Made by a program: the position numbers and the translations under genes. Of a stretch of 64,000 nt of DNA, positions 9,601 to 17,900 are shown in pieces (the first letter of the stretch is position 1; each line of letters opens with the position of its first letter). The notes beneath the pieces were generated by a model. That model did no database searches. It was not told the DNA's origin and saw nothing but the letters and a program-made list of their open reading frames with translations. The stretch lies in IMG/VR virus record IMGVR_UViG_3300017971_000185, positions 186,001 to 250,000 of that record. One strand, 5' to 3'. This stretch comes from a virus.

Positions 9601-12600
9601 GGCGACCGGCAACGGCGGTTACTTGAGCGCGAGCGCGGGAGCCAGTGGTTCCGGCAGCGGGATTGCCGGTTACGTCACGTTCACGGGTGGCACAGCGGGC
9701 TACAGCGGATGTGCCGGAGGGGATGTAACGTATCAGGGCGGCACGGGGAACGGGAGCGGTGCGGGCGGACCCGCCACGCTGCGGGGTGGTACGGCAGGGA
9801 CGACGGGAGTTGGCGGAGCTGCGAACGTCACCGGTCGCGATGGCGGCAGCACGAGCGGCAACGGTGGCGGCGTGAACATCGCCTCGGGATCCGCCACGAG
9901 CGGCATGGGCGGAGAGATCGACATGACCGCGGGCTCCGGGACCGTCGTCGGTGGCGACATTGACCTGAACGCGGGAAGCGGAGCGGGGACGGGAGGAACG
10001 GACGGCGGCATCGTCTGGGCGACGGGTGGACCAGGCGGTCTGGGGGCCATCGGCGACCCTCCAACGGCGGCCGGAACGGCCGGTAGCCTGCGATTCGCGG
10101 GCGGGACCGGCGGTGCGGGGACGGCCAGCAGCACTGGAGGCAGCGATGCCTCCGATGCGGGTGCCGGTGGTCCGGTCTTCATCAACGGTGGTTTTGGTGG
10201 CGCAGGAGCCAGCGGCACCGACGACGATGCCGATGCGGGCCCCGGCGGCGACGTGAACATCATGGGTGGTGCGGGCGGTTTCGGTGCGGGGACGGGTCAG
10301 AACGCCGACGGCGGCGGGGTCATCCTCACGGGGGGTTCGGCCAGCACGGGCGGTGCGGGCTTCGGTGCCGCGGGATACGTCCAACTGCGGACTCCTACGG
10401 GTCCCGCCACCACGATCACGCAGGGCGCCGTCGTCGTGGAATTCAACAACCAAGGAACCGGGACCGGCGGCGGCCAGGCGATGTCCCTGTACACGGGCAC
10501 GGCCACGCCTACTCACAGCGCGGACACGGGATCTCTGTTCCTCCTCGATGACAACAGCACCGGAAAGGCGTTTCTCAACGACTCCTCCGGCGGCTCAGGG
10601 ACCGACTGGGTGGAGGTGTGTCTCTGCGACTCGGTCACGCTCGACCTGGCGGTCGATAACCAGGGTACCGACGCCGTCACGCAGACGCAGAATCTCACTT
10701 GGAACATTGCCGACGCTGGGTCTATCAGTTGGATAACTGCGGACACCTCGTACATCTACATCGGCGGCCCGACGAACGGCCAGACCACCCTGGCGAAATT
10801 CACGTCTGCGCCCGACAACGATTCGGTGATTCTCGGGAACGCGGCCACGGGCACGTCGGTGGCGCTCAGCGCCGGCTCTGGCAACATGGACGTCGCCGTC
10901 GCGTCGGGCAACCTGTCGATGGGCGCCACGTCGGGGAACGTCGCGCTCACCACCACGACAGCAGGAACGATCGATGTCGATGGTGCTGGGACTGTCTCCA
11001 TCAACTCCTCTGGCGGCAACCTGAACATCGGCGACGACGATGATACCGGTGACATCAACATCGGGACCAACGCGAGCGGGGCGCGGGACATCGACGTCGG
11101 CAGCTCCAACGCGGGCACGACCTTCACGGTCACGGCGGGGACGAGCACGTGCGCCTCTCAACAGAACGCGAACTCGTTCGGCCAGAGCACGACGCAGAGA
11201 GACGGCGCCAGCAACCCCGGCGTGTTCACCAGCGTCGCCTCGTACCAGTCGTTCGAGAACGCCACGGCCGGGAACCTCGCGATCAACTACAACACCGGCT
11301 ACACGACGAACTCCGGCACGAACACCTATCAGGTCTTCGTGGTCCAGGGGAACAACACGACCGACACCATCACGGACATCACCAACAACGGTGCGGCGTC
11401 GAACCCGACGATGACCACGACGGGCAGCGCCACCTACAGCGCGGGCAAAGTCCTCCTGGTCACGTCGGGAGCCCTTGAAGACAACCAGGGGCTCTACGAG
11501 GTCGTGTCGCACGTCGGGACCACGCTGACCCTCGCCGCCTCCCCCACGGCTGGCGCCGAGTGGGTGCATCAGCAGGTCACGTCCGAGAGCAGCATCACGG
11601 CCTCCGTCACCGACGTGACGGTCTCGGTCCTGCGCGCGAACTCCTCGGGCCAGATGCAGATCGCCGAGAGTGTCAGCGACACTAGCGCCATCACCTGGCA
11701 GGATCTTGGTTCCGCCGCGGCAGTCGCACTTGAGGCGGCGTGGGCTAACGCCACGGGCGCGGGCACCGTCCTGGCCAACAGCTTCACTGGTGAGATTTCC
11801 GACGGCGACACCTATCTGGTCCAGACCGAAACCGGGAACCACGCTCTGCTCTCTTTGGCGGCAGTAAACGGCGCAGATGTGGTTACCGTCGGCACGAGCA
11901 ACAGCGCCAACCAGACCAGCGTCAATGCCGGAACGGGCGGCCTGGACTGCGTCGCGTCTGGCACGAAGGCCGGAACGGTCTCAACCCAGCTTCGGGTGAC
12001 GAACACGGACACGGACAACGGGTCGGAGGCCGAGATCAACATTCTCGCGTACGAAAACGCGTCAACGGCCAACGCGGTGGAGGCGACCATCAACGTCGAG
12101 GCGACGAGCGACTCGGCTAACGGCGTGAACACGGTCAACATACAGAACACGGCCGATGGTACCGTGAACATCGCCGCGAGTGCCAACGACAACACTGTGA
12201 ACCTCAACACGGGGGCGGCGGCGAAGACCACCGCTGTCGGGTCCACGAACACCACGTCAGCGACGACGATCGAGGCCGGCAGCGGGGCCGGGAGTTTCAC
12301 GGTCGCGGGCGCCAACCTGACGCTCTCGACCACGACTGCTGGAGATGCCGAACTCATCGCGGCGGACACGGTGCAGATCACGGCCGGGGATGAGGCGGCG
12401 GCGGTGGGCAATCCGGTGAACATCAACGCGGGCGACGGCGGGGGCGACGGCAACGACGGCGGCAGCGTCGTCCTGGAGCCGGGGCAGCCAGGCGGTGGTG
12501 CTGGGGAAGTGGGTGTCGTCAAGGCGACAACCGACACGGCGAGCGAGGGGTTCCCGATCATCCAGATTGAGAACAACACCGGAGGGGCCGCCAACGTGGC

Positions 12601-14251
12601 CGAGATCTTCACGGGCGTGAACGACCCGGATGCTTCGAATTATGATGCTCCGGCCGGATCCATCTTTTTGCGTGATACGGGTGCGACCGGCGAAGTGTGG
12701 GTTAACACTTCTGTCGGTTCGGGAACGGACTGGTCGAAACTCGATACCTCCGGTGTTTCGTCAGCAACCCGGCAAGACGTATATGACAACCAGGGAGTGA
12801 CCGTAGTCTCGATTACTGCGAATGCTACCTTGGATCTTGTTGGTGCCGGTACTGAGTGGCTCATTCGAGACGAGGATGATGCGACGTTGTTCTCGATTCT
12901 CGAAAACTCGGACACGAGTGCGACGACAATCACGTTCGGAGCGCAGGTTGATGTCTTTGATTGCGATGCGGCTTTCGTCGACATGGACGGTACGACGTTT
13001 AATGCCAACTACTCCAGCACAGTTGACATCGACGCGGGGGCGGCCGTTTCAATCAACTCCACGGGAGGAGCACTCAACCTAGGCGACGCGGCGGACGCTC
13101 AGAACATCAACGTTGGTACTGGTGCGGCGCAGCGAATAATCACGATCGGAAACGAGACGGACGCCACGGCGATCGATATGGACGCTGGTATAGGTGGTGT
13201 GGCGATCGATGCTCAGGGTGCTGGTGGGATCGATATTGGTGTCCAGAACGACACTGGAACCATCAACATCGGCACCAATGCGGGTGCGAGAACCATCAAC
13301 ATTGGAAGCACGAGCAGCACCACGCTCGTAATGAACGCTTCGGGTGCTGTCACCATCGATTCGGCGGCAGCGGGTGTTTCGGTTGATGGGGCGGGAGCGT
13401 CCAACTTCTCTACTTCGGCGGGGGCCCTGACCTTCGATGCGGAGGCGGGAGCAGTGACAATCGATGCCGGCGGCGGCGCCCTGACGATTCAGGATACCAG
13501 CGTTGGAGACAACGTTGTTGTCACGACGGTCAACACGGCTACGGCCATACAGACCGGCGCCATCGCCCTGACCACCGGTAACAACACGAACGGAACCTCA
13601 GGAGACGTTGGCGATCTCATCTTCACGGGTGGCGACTCCACGTCTGGACAGGCAGGACGGATCGTGGTCGTTCCGGGCGACGGCGCGACGGATGGGTACT
13701 TCTGGATTGATTCGGATCTGCCGACCACGACGGCGCTCCAGGTTCTCGACAACAGCGATGAGGTTGGTGGCTTCGGTGAGTCGATCAGCTTCTTTGTGCG
13801 GGACCGAACGCCAGAAGGGGCCATCTCCGCGAACCAGGGCAGCGTTTGCTACGTTCGTGATTCTCAGGACAGCGACAACGGCAAGCTGTTCATCAAGGAG
13901 ACGGGAGCAGGCACCAACACCCTCTGGTCCCGAGTCCTCACGACTTCGGATAATCCCGTTACCTACAGCAAGACTGTGGGAGTCACAACCGGGGCTATTA
14001 GTGCCAACACGAACGTGTCGGGCACCACCACTCCGGTCAACCTGGACGCCACGCTGGGCGATTACTCCGGCGTGACGTTCACTACGAAGGTCAACGTGTA
14101 TGTCAACGGCGCTCTCCAGCGCAATGGGGTGGGTGCGGAGGTGGATTTCGACTGCTACCCCGGCACAGACCAGACCACAGGAGACCTCAAGTTTGAGAAC
14201 GGTCTCCGCAGTGGAGACACCATCATAATGGAGATCTTCGCAGCCCTGTAG
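6620..14251 (+). CDS. Giant modular tail-fibre-like protein B (2543 aa)
   Basis: Largest gene in the window, ATG after an AAGGAG site. Residues 1-300 form a non-repetitive anchor. Residues about 300-760 and 1990-2340 carry repeats of the form INIGTGAAARTITIGN and DLDAGTGGVTI, suggesting a beta-helix. Residues about 760-1310 are very Gly-rich (GGAATLQGG type) and contain a duplicated block (9060-9370 and 9610-9900). Residues about 1510-1700 are a non-Gly domain with a GKVLLVTSGALEDNQGLYEV stretch seen in phage fibres. Four short G(S/D).(L/F)..RD...W modules occur (8250, 10530, 12655 and 13840). The tip matches the 154-aa fibre. GC is clearly higher from about 8.7 to 12.6 kb, suggesting mosaic origin. 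An intrinsic terminator follows. Confidence 0.82.
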   Translation: MSRTQLNPDAVDTLLQTEFDDTKTTGSGMESTPTNLIDNINNAITMLREFSGSSEWYTKPADNTETFQTTKANARQVFAFRTYVLTDVTVTAAQNYEVLNVAGGEAPTVTASVGAVTTEGAVVAYYSGFPGHSLVEVTGPDALNPVNLCLLVDAATGDAIQSSNGFEIKALLQYEINVDGDPFNDTDKRVQLSFVERNAGGTDLIATLAADIATKTINYSYPRRLQYQNLPESVFLTGFFADNVAAVDVTLTNAATNQSGDVTYTTKDINWVIPANEDHFQFEDGTNVIAKFERDGAGNGDVTLGSSGASSDITIAGSLLDIDVSSTVDIKNGLAVDTDAAGTTINIGVTPNQIDVAGNLTLDASAGAITTNATDAANTIKTTSSGSVIVDGISGVEINSTSGSIQIGNDADAQNILIGTGGAARTISIGNETGATALDLDAGTGGVTIDAEGAGVIQIGNQADTGTISIGTGVAARTITIGNATGATVVDLDAGTGGFTLDSTVDGTTAMMTWTTTGGADGDSVEIFVGETDPSAGGGVVAPVGSMLWRDSGGTGTTGEAWLKTGAGNTDWEQIQTGGGDTTLQVAYENGNTITTNGGEGNITFDGTEDFIVGGSVTVAFDTTDAITFDADANSNFTVDDADLTLSTTTGGVVDVDGEDGITIDSNAGAIGIGTEDDTGDINIGTGAAARSITVGNTTGTTGIDYIAGTGGHDFTTGIAVDSGGGVADTIYIGLGGTVNGETGVANTIQPGTGGNLEVRGGAGASNSGYVSLATQDGGTDSDAGTVYISPGDGVGTGDGGDVSLNCGDADTSGNGGSFSGTAGTSGSSSGAAGTVSFTGGTAGAATVAGGAVTFQGGTGNTTGVGGAATLQGGIPGTTGVGGAANVYGRDGGSSGGAGGGVNVASGSGQAGNTAGGEVDITTGAGFGTGSGGVLDVNTGTSGSGATGDGGDIDIDTASSSATNGDAGNILINTGDGTGSGDGGDLVIGLGDAVATGNGGYLSASAGASGSGSGIAGYVTFTGGTAGYSGCAGGDVTYQGGTGNGSGAGGPATLRGGTAGTTGVGGAANVTGRDGGSTSGNGGGVNIASGSATSGMGGEIDMTAGSGTVVGGDIDLNAGSGAGTGGTDGGIVWATGGPGGLGAIGDPPTAAGTAGSLRFAGGTGGAGTASSTGGSDASDAGAGGPVFINGGFGGAGASGTDDDADAGPGGDVNIMGGAGGFGAGTGQNADGGGVILTGGSASTGGAGFGAAGYVQLRTPTGPATTITQGAVVVEFNNQGTGTGGGQAMSLYTGTATPTHSADTGSLFLLDDNSTGKAFLNDSSGGSGTDWVEVCLCDSVTLDLAVDNQGTDAVTQTQNLTWNIADAGSISWITADTSYIYIGGPTNGQTTLAKFTSAPDNDSVILGNAATGTSVALSAGSGNMDVAVASGNLSMGATSGNVALTTTTAGTIDVDGAGTVSINSSGGNLNIGDDDDTGDINIGTNASGARDIDVGSSNAGTTFTVTAGTSTCASQQNANSFGQSTTQRDGASNPGVFTSVASYQSFENATAGNLAINYNTGYTTNSGTNTYQVFVVQGNNTTDTITDITNNGAASNPTMTTTGSATYSAGKVLLVTSGALEDNQGLYEVVSHVGTTLTLAASPTAGAEWVHQQVTSESSITASVTDVTVSVLRANSSGQMQIAESVSDTSAITWQDLGSAAAVALEAAWANATGAGTVLANSFTGEISDGDTYLVQTETGNHALLSLAAVNGADVVTVGTSNSANQTSVNAGTGGLDCVASGTKAGTVSTQLRVTNTDTDNGSEAEINILAYENASTANAVEATINVEATSDSANGVNTVNIQNTADGTVNIAASANDNTVNLNTGAAAKTTAVGSTNTTSATTIEAGSGAGSFTVAGANLTLSTTTAGDAELIAADTVQITAGDEAAAVGNPVNINAGDGGGDGNDGGSVVLEPGQPGGGAGEVGVVKATTDTASEGFPIIQIENNTGGAANVAEIFTGVNDPDASNYDAPAGSIFLRDTGATGEVWVNTSVGSGTDWSKLDTSGVSSATRQDVYDNQGVTVVSITANATLDLVGAGTEWLIRDEDDATLFSILENSDTSATTITFGAQVDVFDCDAAFVDMDGTTFNANYSSTVDIDAGAAVSINSTGGALNLGDAADAQNINVGTGAAQRIITIGNETDATAIDMDAGIGGVAIDAQGAGGIDIGVQNDTGTINIGTNAGARTINIGSTSSTTLVMNASGAVTIDSAAAGVSVDGAGASNFSTSAGALTFDAEAGAVTIDAGGGALTIQDTSVGDNVVVTTVNTATAIQTGAIALTTGNNTNGTSGDVGDLIFTGGDSTSGQAGRIVVVPGDGATDGYFWIDSDLPTTTALQVLDNSDEVGGFGESISFFVRDRTPEGAISANQGSVCYVRDSQDSDNGKLFIKETGAGTNTLWSRVLTTSDNPVTYSKTVGVTTGAISANTNVSGTTTPVNLDATLGDYSGVTFTTKVNVYVNGALQRNGVGAEVDFDCYPGTDQTTGDLKFENGLRSGDTIIMEIFAAL

Positions 14252-14263
14252 GCCACTAACCGG

Positions 14264-14296
14264 AAAGGGCACGAGGTACGTGCCTCGTGCCCTTTT
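14264..14296 (+). terminator. Intrinsic terminator after fibre B
   Basis: A perfect 13-bp stem, AAAGGGCACGAGG (14264-14276) with CCTCGTGCCCTTT (14283-14295), a 6-nt loop TACGTG and a following T-rich stretch. It starts 13 bases after the stop of the 2543-aa gene. This is the clearest terminator in the window. It also argues against the GTG at 14287 as a start for the next gene. Confidence 0.9.
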
Positions 14297-14328
14297 CTAA
14301 ACCCAAACCCATATCAGATCAGACCCAA

Positions 14329-14895
14329 ATGCCAACAGAACAGCAAGCCATCGAAACGGTCGTTCCCATTGATACCCTCCGAGAGCAACTCCAACAGGCG
14401 CAACACGCCGTTGCGGCGATGGAGGAATGTCTAGCCCTTGTAGCGGATCGAAAGACCGACTACCAAAAGGACATTTCTAAGTTTGAGGGGATGGTCGATG
14501 CGTTCAACCTCACCGTCAAGAAGATCGATGAGCACATCGTCGGCGTCAAACAGCTAGAGACCGCGGGTCAGTTGACGACCGAGCAGTATCGCATCGCGAT
14601 CAACTGGATCTCCGAGGTTCACGGCATCCCGAATAGCTTGGTCGAATCTGCCAAGCGCAGTGTTCTTCAAGCCGAAGGAGCCGTGACCGGTTGCACGGGA
14701 GCGATCGAAGCACTCACTGAGCGCGTCAACGAAGAGAAGGCACGAGCCCGGCAGATCGAACGAGCGATTCGCGTTGCTGAGACTGTGCTTCGCCAGGCCG
14801 AGGAATCCAAGGAAGTCGAGGCAGAGGGTACGTCCACTCCGCCTCCAGAGGAACCCGAACAGGCAAAGGAGATCACTCTTTTGCCACAGGACTGA
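14329..14895 (+). CDS. Coiled-coil protein between fibre genes (188 aa)
   Basis: I chose ATG 14329 because an in-frame GTG at 14287 lies inside the terminator stem. No good Shine-Dalgarno is visible. The sequence is Gln/Glu/Ala-rich and strongly helical, with heptad-like stretches at residues about 10-75 and 105-165, and an acidic Pro-rich tail. A coiled-coil protein encoded next to a long fibre could be a fibre chaperone, a trimerisation partner or a connector. No family is recognised. Confidence 0.72.
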   Translation: MPTEQQAIETVVPIDTLREQLQQAQHAVAAMEECLALVADRKTDYQKDISKFEGMVDAFNLTVKKIDEHIVGVKQLETAGQLTTEQYRIAINWISEVHGIPNSLVESAKRSVLQAEGAVTGCTGAIEALTERVNEEKARARQIERAIRVAETVLRQAEESKEVEAEGTSTPPPEEPEQAKEITLLPQD

Positions 14896-14901
14896 GTAGC
14901 C

Positions 14902-17900
14902 ATGTCCACGACCGACAAGATCCGTCCCGGTGTAGATGCGAACATAGTCGAGGCCAACGTTGTTCGCGGGCACGATGCGATCCTGACTGGAAACGTACCC
15001 GAGGACATTCAGATAGCTGCGTCTCGTAACGACGGTGATGATGTTGTCGGGATCGTCACCATCTGGAATCGTACTGACTCCACCACGGAACAGGTGTTTG
15101 ATCTTCGGTCGGGGCTCACCTTTGGTACGGCCGAACGTGCCCAGATGTTCGTGGGAGCGATCGATCCCACGGGGACTCTGACGGCCACGGCAGGCAGCCT
15201 GTACCTCTCCACGACGCCCGCCAAGCTCTACCAGAACCAAGACGGGGCGACTGATTGGAAGGTCATCTCGGACGATCTAGGCGGCGAGACGCTGGAGGAG
15301 ACGCTCGTTCTGGGCAACACCACGGGCGACAACGCCATCATCGTCAGCGATCAGCCTTCCGCTGGCATCCAGGGTGAGGACAAGTCTGGCGGTACAGGCG
15401 GAGGCGATCTCAAGCTGCGGGGTGGTAGCGAATCTGGGCTCGCTGGCAACGGTGGCGATGTTCAAGTTTCGACGGGAACGACGGCGGCCGGTAACAGCGG
15501 ATCGATCATAGGGACGACGGCAGTCGTCACGACAGGCGGCGCGAGTGGTTTGATCGAGTGGGTAACCGGTGCTGTAACGGGCGGCGGCAACTCTGGAAGC
15601 AACACGCTCAAATCGGGCGATGTGGATACAGGAGCGTCGGGAGCGATCACGGTTGGTAGTGGCGATTCCTCTGGGTCGAATGGAGTAAGCGGCGATCTGA
15701 CGTTTGAAGCGGGTCGTACTCAGTCGGACGGGCAAGGTGGCGGGATCTACGTTTATGGCGGCTCTACGACTCCTCCGCCTGTGCCTCCGATTCCAACCTT
15801 CACGGCCGGAAGGGGTGGGCCGGTCATCATCGAGGCTGGTGAGTCCTCGGGGACGGTAGACGGACCACAAGTCAGCATTGTTGGAGGCGCGGGAGGATCG
15901 GGCGGAGGAGATGGCGGCAACGTGATTTTGTCCGGTGGTCCTGGCGGCGGCGGCGGTTCTGAGGGAGAGATCATTGGGCTGTCCAATCTCAGGGCCGACA
16001 ACATCAAGCGCGGCACCGCGGTTCCCAACGGCGTTGAGAACGGCAACGAAGGAGATATCTATCAGCGCACGGCCGGAGGCTTCGGTGAGCTTTACCTGAA
16101 CACGAATGGGACGAACAACGGATGGATCAAACTTGGAGCATCAGGGGACTTCTTTAACTCGCTGGTCAAGACTCAATGGGGATCGGTCCATGCCTCGATG
16201 GCAACCAATTTCATCAACGCGGACGGTTTCTTTGATGTCGCTACGTTTAGCTCGGCCGGAGCCGTAGTAGATCGAGAGACTGATGAAGGCGGCCCGAATC
16301 TGAGATGGGTCGTTGGCAATGGAGATGATGCGGGTATTCACATTATTGCTGGAGGGGGCGCGGGGGCTCTCCAGAGACAACAGAAATTCATCATCGGGTT
16401 CAAGTTTAGCGTCGATAGTCTCGATGCGGGATACATCAGTTTTCTGGGTGTTTCTAGTGCAGATTTGCCCACGATGCTCACGAACAGTCCTCTCGGGGAT
16501 TGGATTGGGCTTCAGAAGATCGACGGGGTGCCTTCGACTTTCCGCTTCGCTACGCGCGGAAACGTGGGGGAGTATATTGCTGATCCGCTCGTCACCTTCG
16601 CTCTGGATGAGGTTCACTACTTCATCATCGATACGACGGTTTCGGATGCGATCACATTCTTGCTGCTCGATAGCGCCTTGAATCTGGTCCGAACCGCAAC
16701 AATCAGTCCGGTAAGTGACAACACTTCGCCGTCTCTTACCGATGTCCTACGTCCAGTCTGCGGCATCAAAGGAACGAACGCGGTTCTCAAGACATTCGAT
16801 TTCTATCACTTCACGGCAGTCGTCCAGGGCGACCTGAATCTCGGTGGCGGCGGCGGTGGCGGAAGCATTCCGACGTTGGAGACAGTTCTCGGGTCAGGAG
16901 ATTTTACTGGCTCTAACTACATTCGTTTGACGGACTGGGATGCCACGTGGGGCGGCATCATTCAGGGCGAGGCAGATCCTCCGCTCAACGTGCCCGATGG
17001 TGGCCGAGTCACCATCGCAGGAGGAGCGACGACAGATCTGCTCGGGACCGGCGGTGATCTCTATCTCTTCTCCGGGAACCCGGCCATTGCCTCTGCGAAC
17101 AAGTCGGGGGCGGCCAGTCTGAATTCCGGCAGCGTTCTCGATGCAACGAACACGGGCGGAACAGGCGATGTCATCGTTAGCTCTGGAATCACGACTGGTT
17201 CAGGGATAAGCGGCGATCTGTGGTTACTGACAGGAACCACGGTCACAGGCGCTACGGGTGATATTAAAATTCTGAGTGGCTTGTCTGGGGGAGGGAATAC
17301 TGGAAATGTCGAAATCTTGACTGGAAACGCCGCATTAGCGGCAGGAAACATTACCCTCACGGGGGGAAATAGCACCGCTGGTGCGGGTGGAGGCATTGCA
17401 TTTCAAGGTGGCGATGGGGGCGGTGCTGCTGGGAGCGGTGGCGACATTATCATGGCCACGGGATTGCCCGATCCTGGCTTCAATCTGAATGGTGGCAACA
17501 TTGGGTTGCTCTGTACACAAGGCGCAGGCGCGGGCGACGGCGGATCGCTTGCCTTTGCGGCTGGGTTGGGTGGTCCTGGCGGTGGTGATGGCGGATCTAT
17601 AGGACTCACAGCCGGACCAGGAACAGCCGGAGTTTCTGCTGGCGGCAACATTGTGCTCACCCCTGGCTCGGGTTTCGGCGGTGGCGCTGATGGTGCGGTG
17701 ATCGTCAACGGCAAGCTGACAGTCACGGGGTTGATCGATCCGACCGGCATGGTCTTGGTCAACCAAGCCACGATTCCTGGCGGGACACCAGCGGCCGGAA
17801 GCAGCACGCTCTGGGTTCGCTTGTCAGACAATTCGCTGATGCTGACGGACTCCGGGGGGAGCGATCACCCCGTCAGTGGTTCTGCGATCGAGACCAAGGA

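Noticed and set aside
10595-11842. 415-codon minus-strand reading frame inside fibre B
   Set aside because: Lies opposite a GC-rich part of the fibre gene; long antisense frames are expected there, and no start signal is seen.
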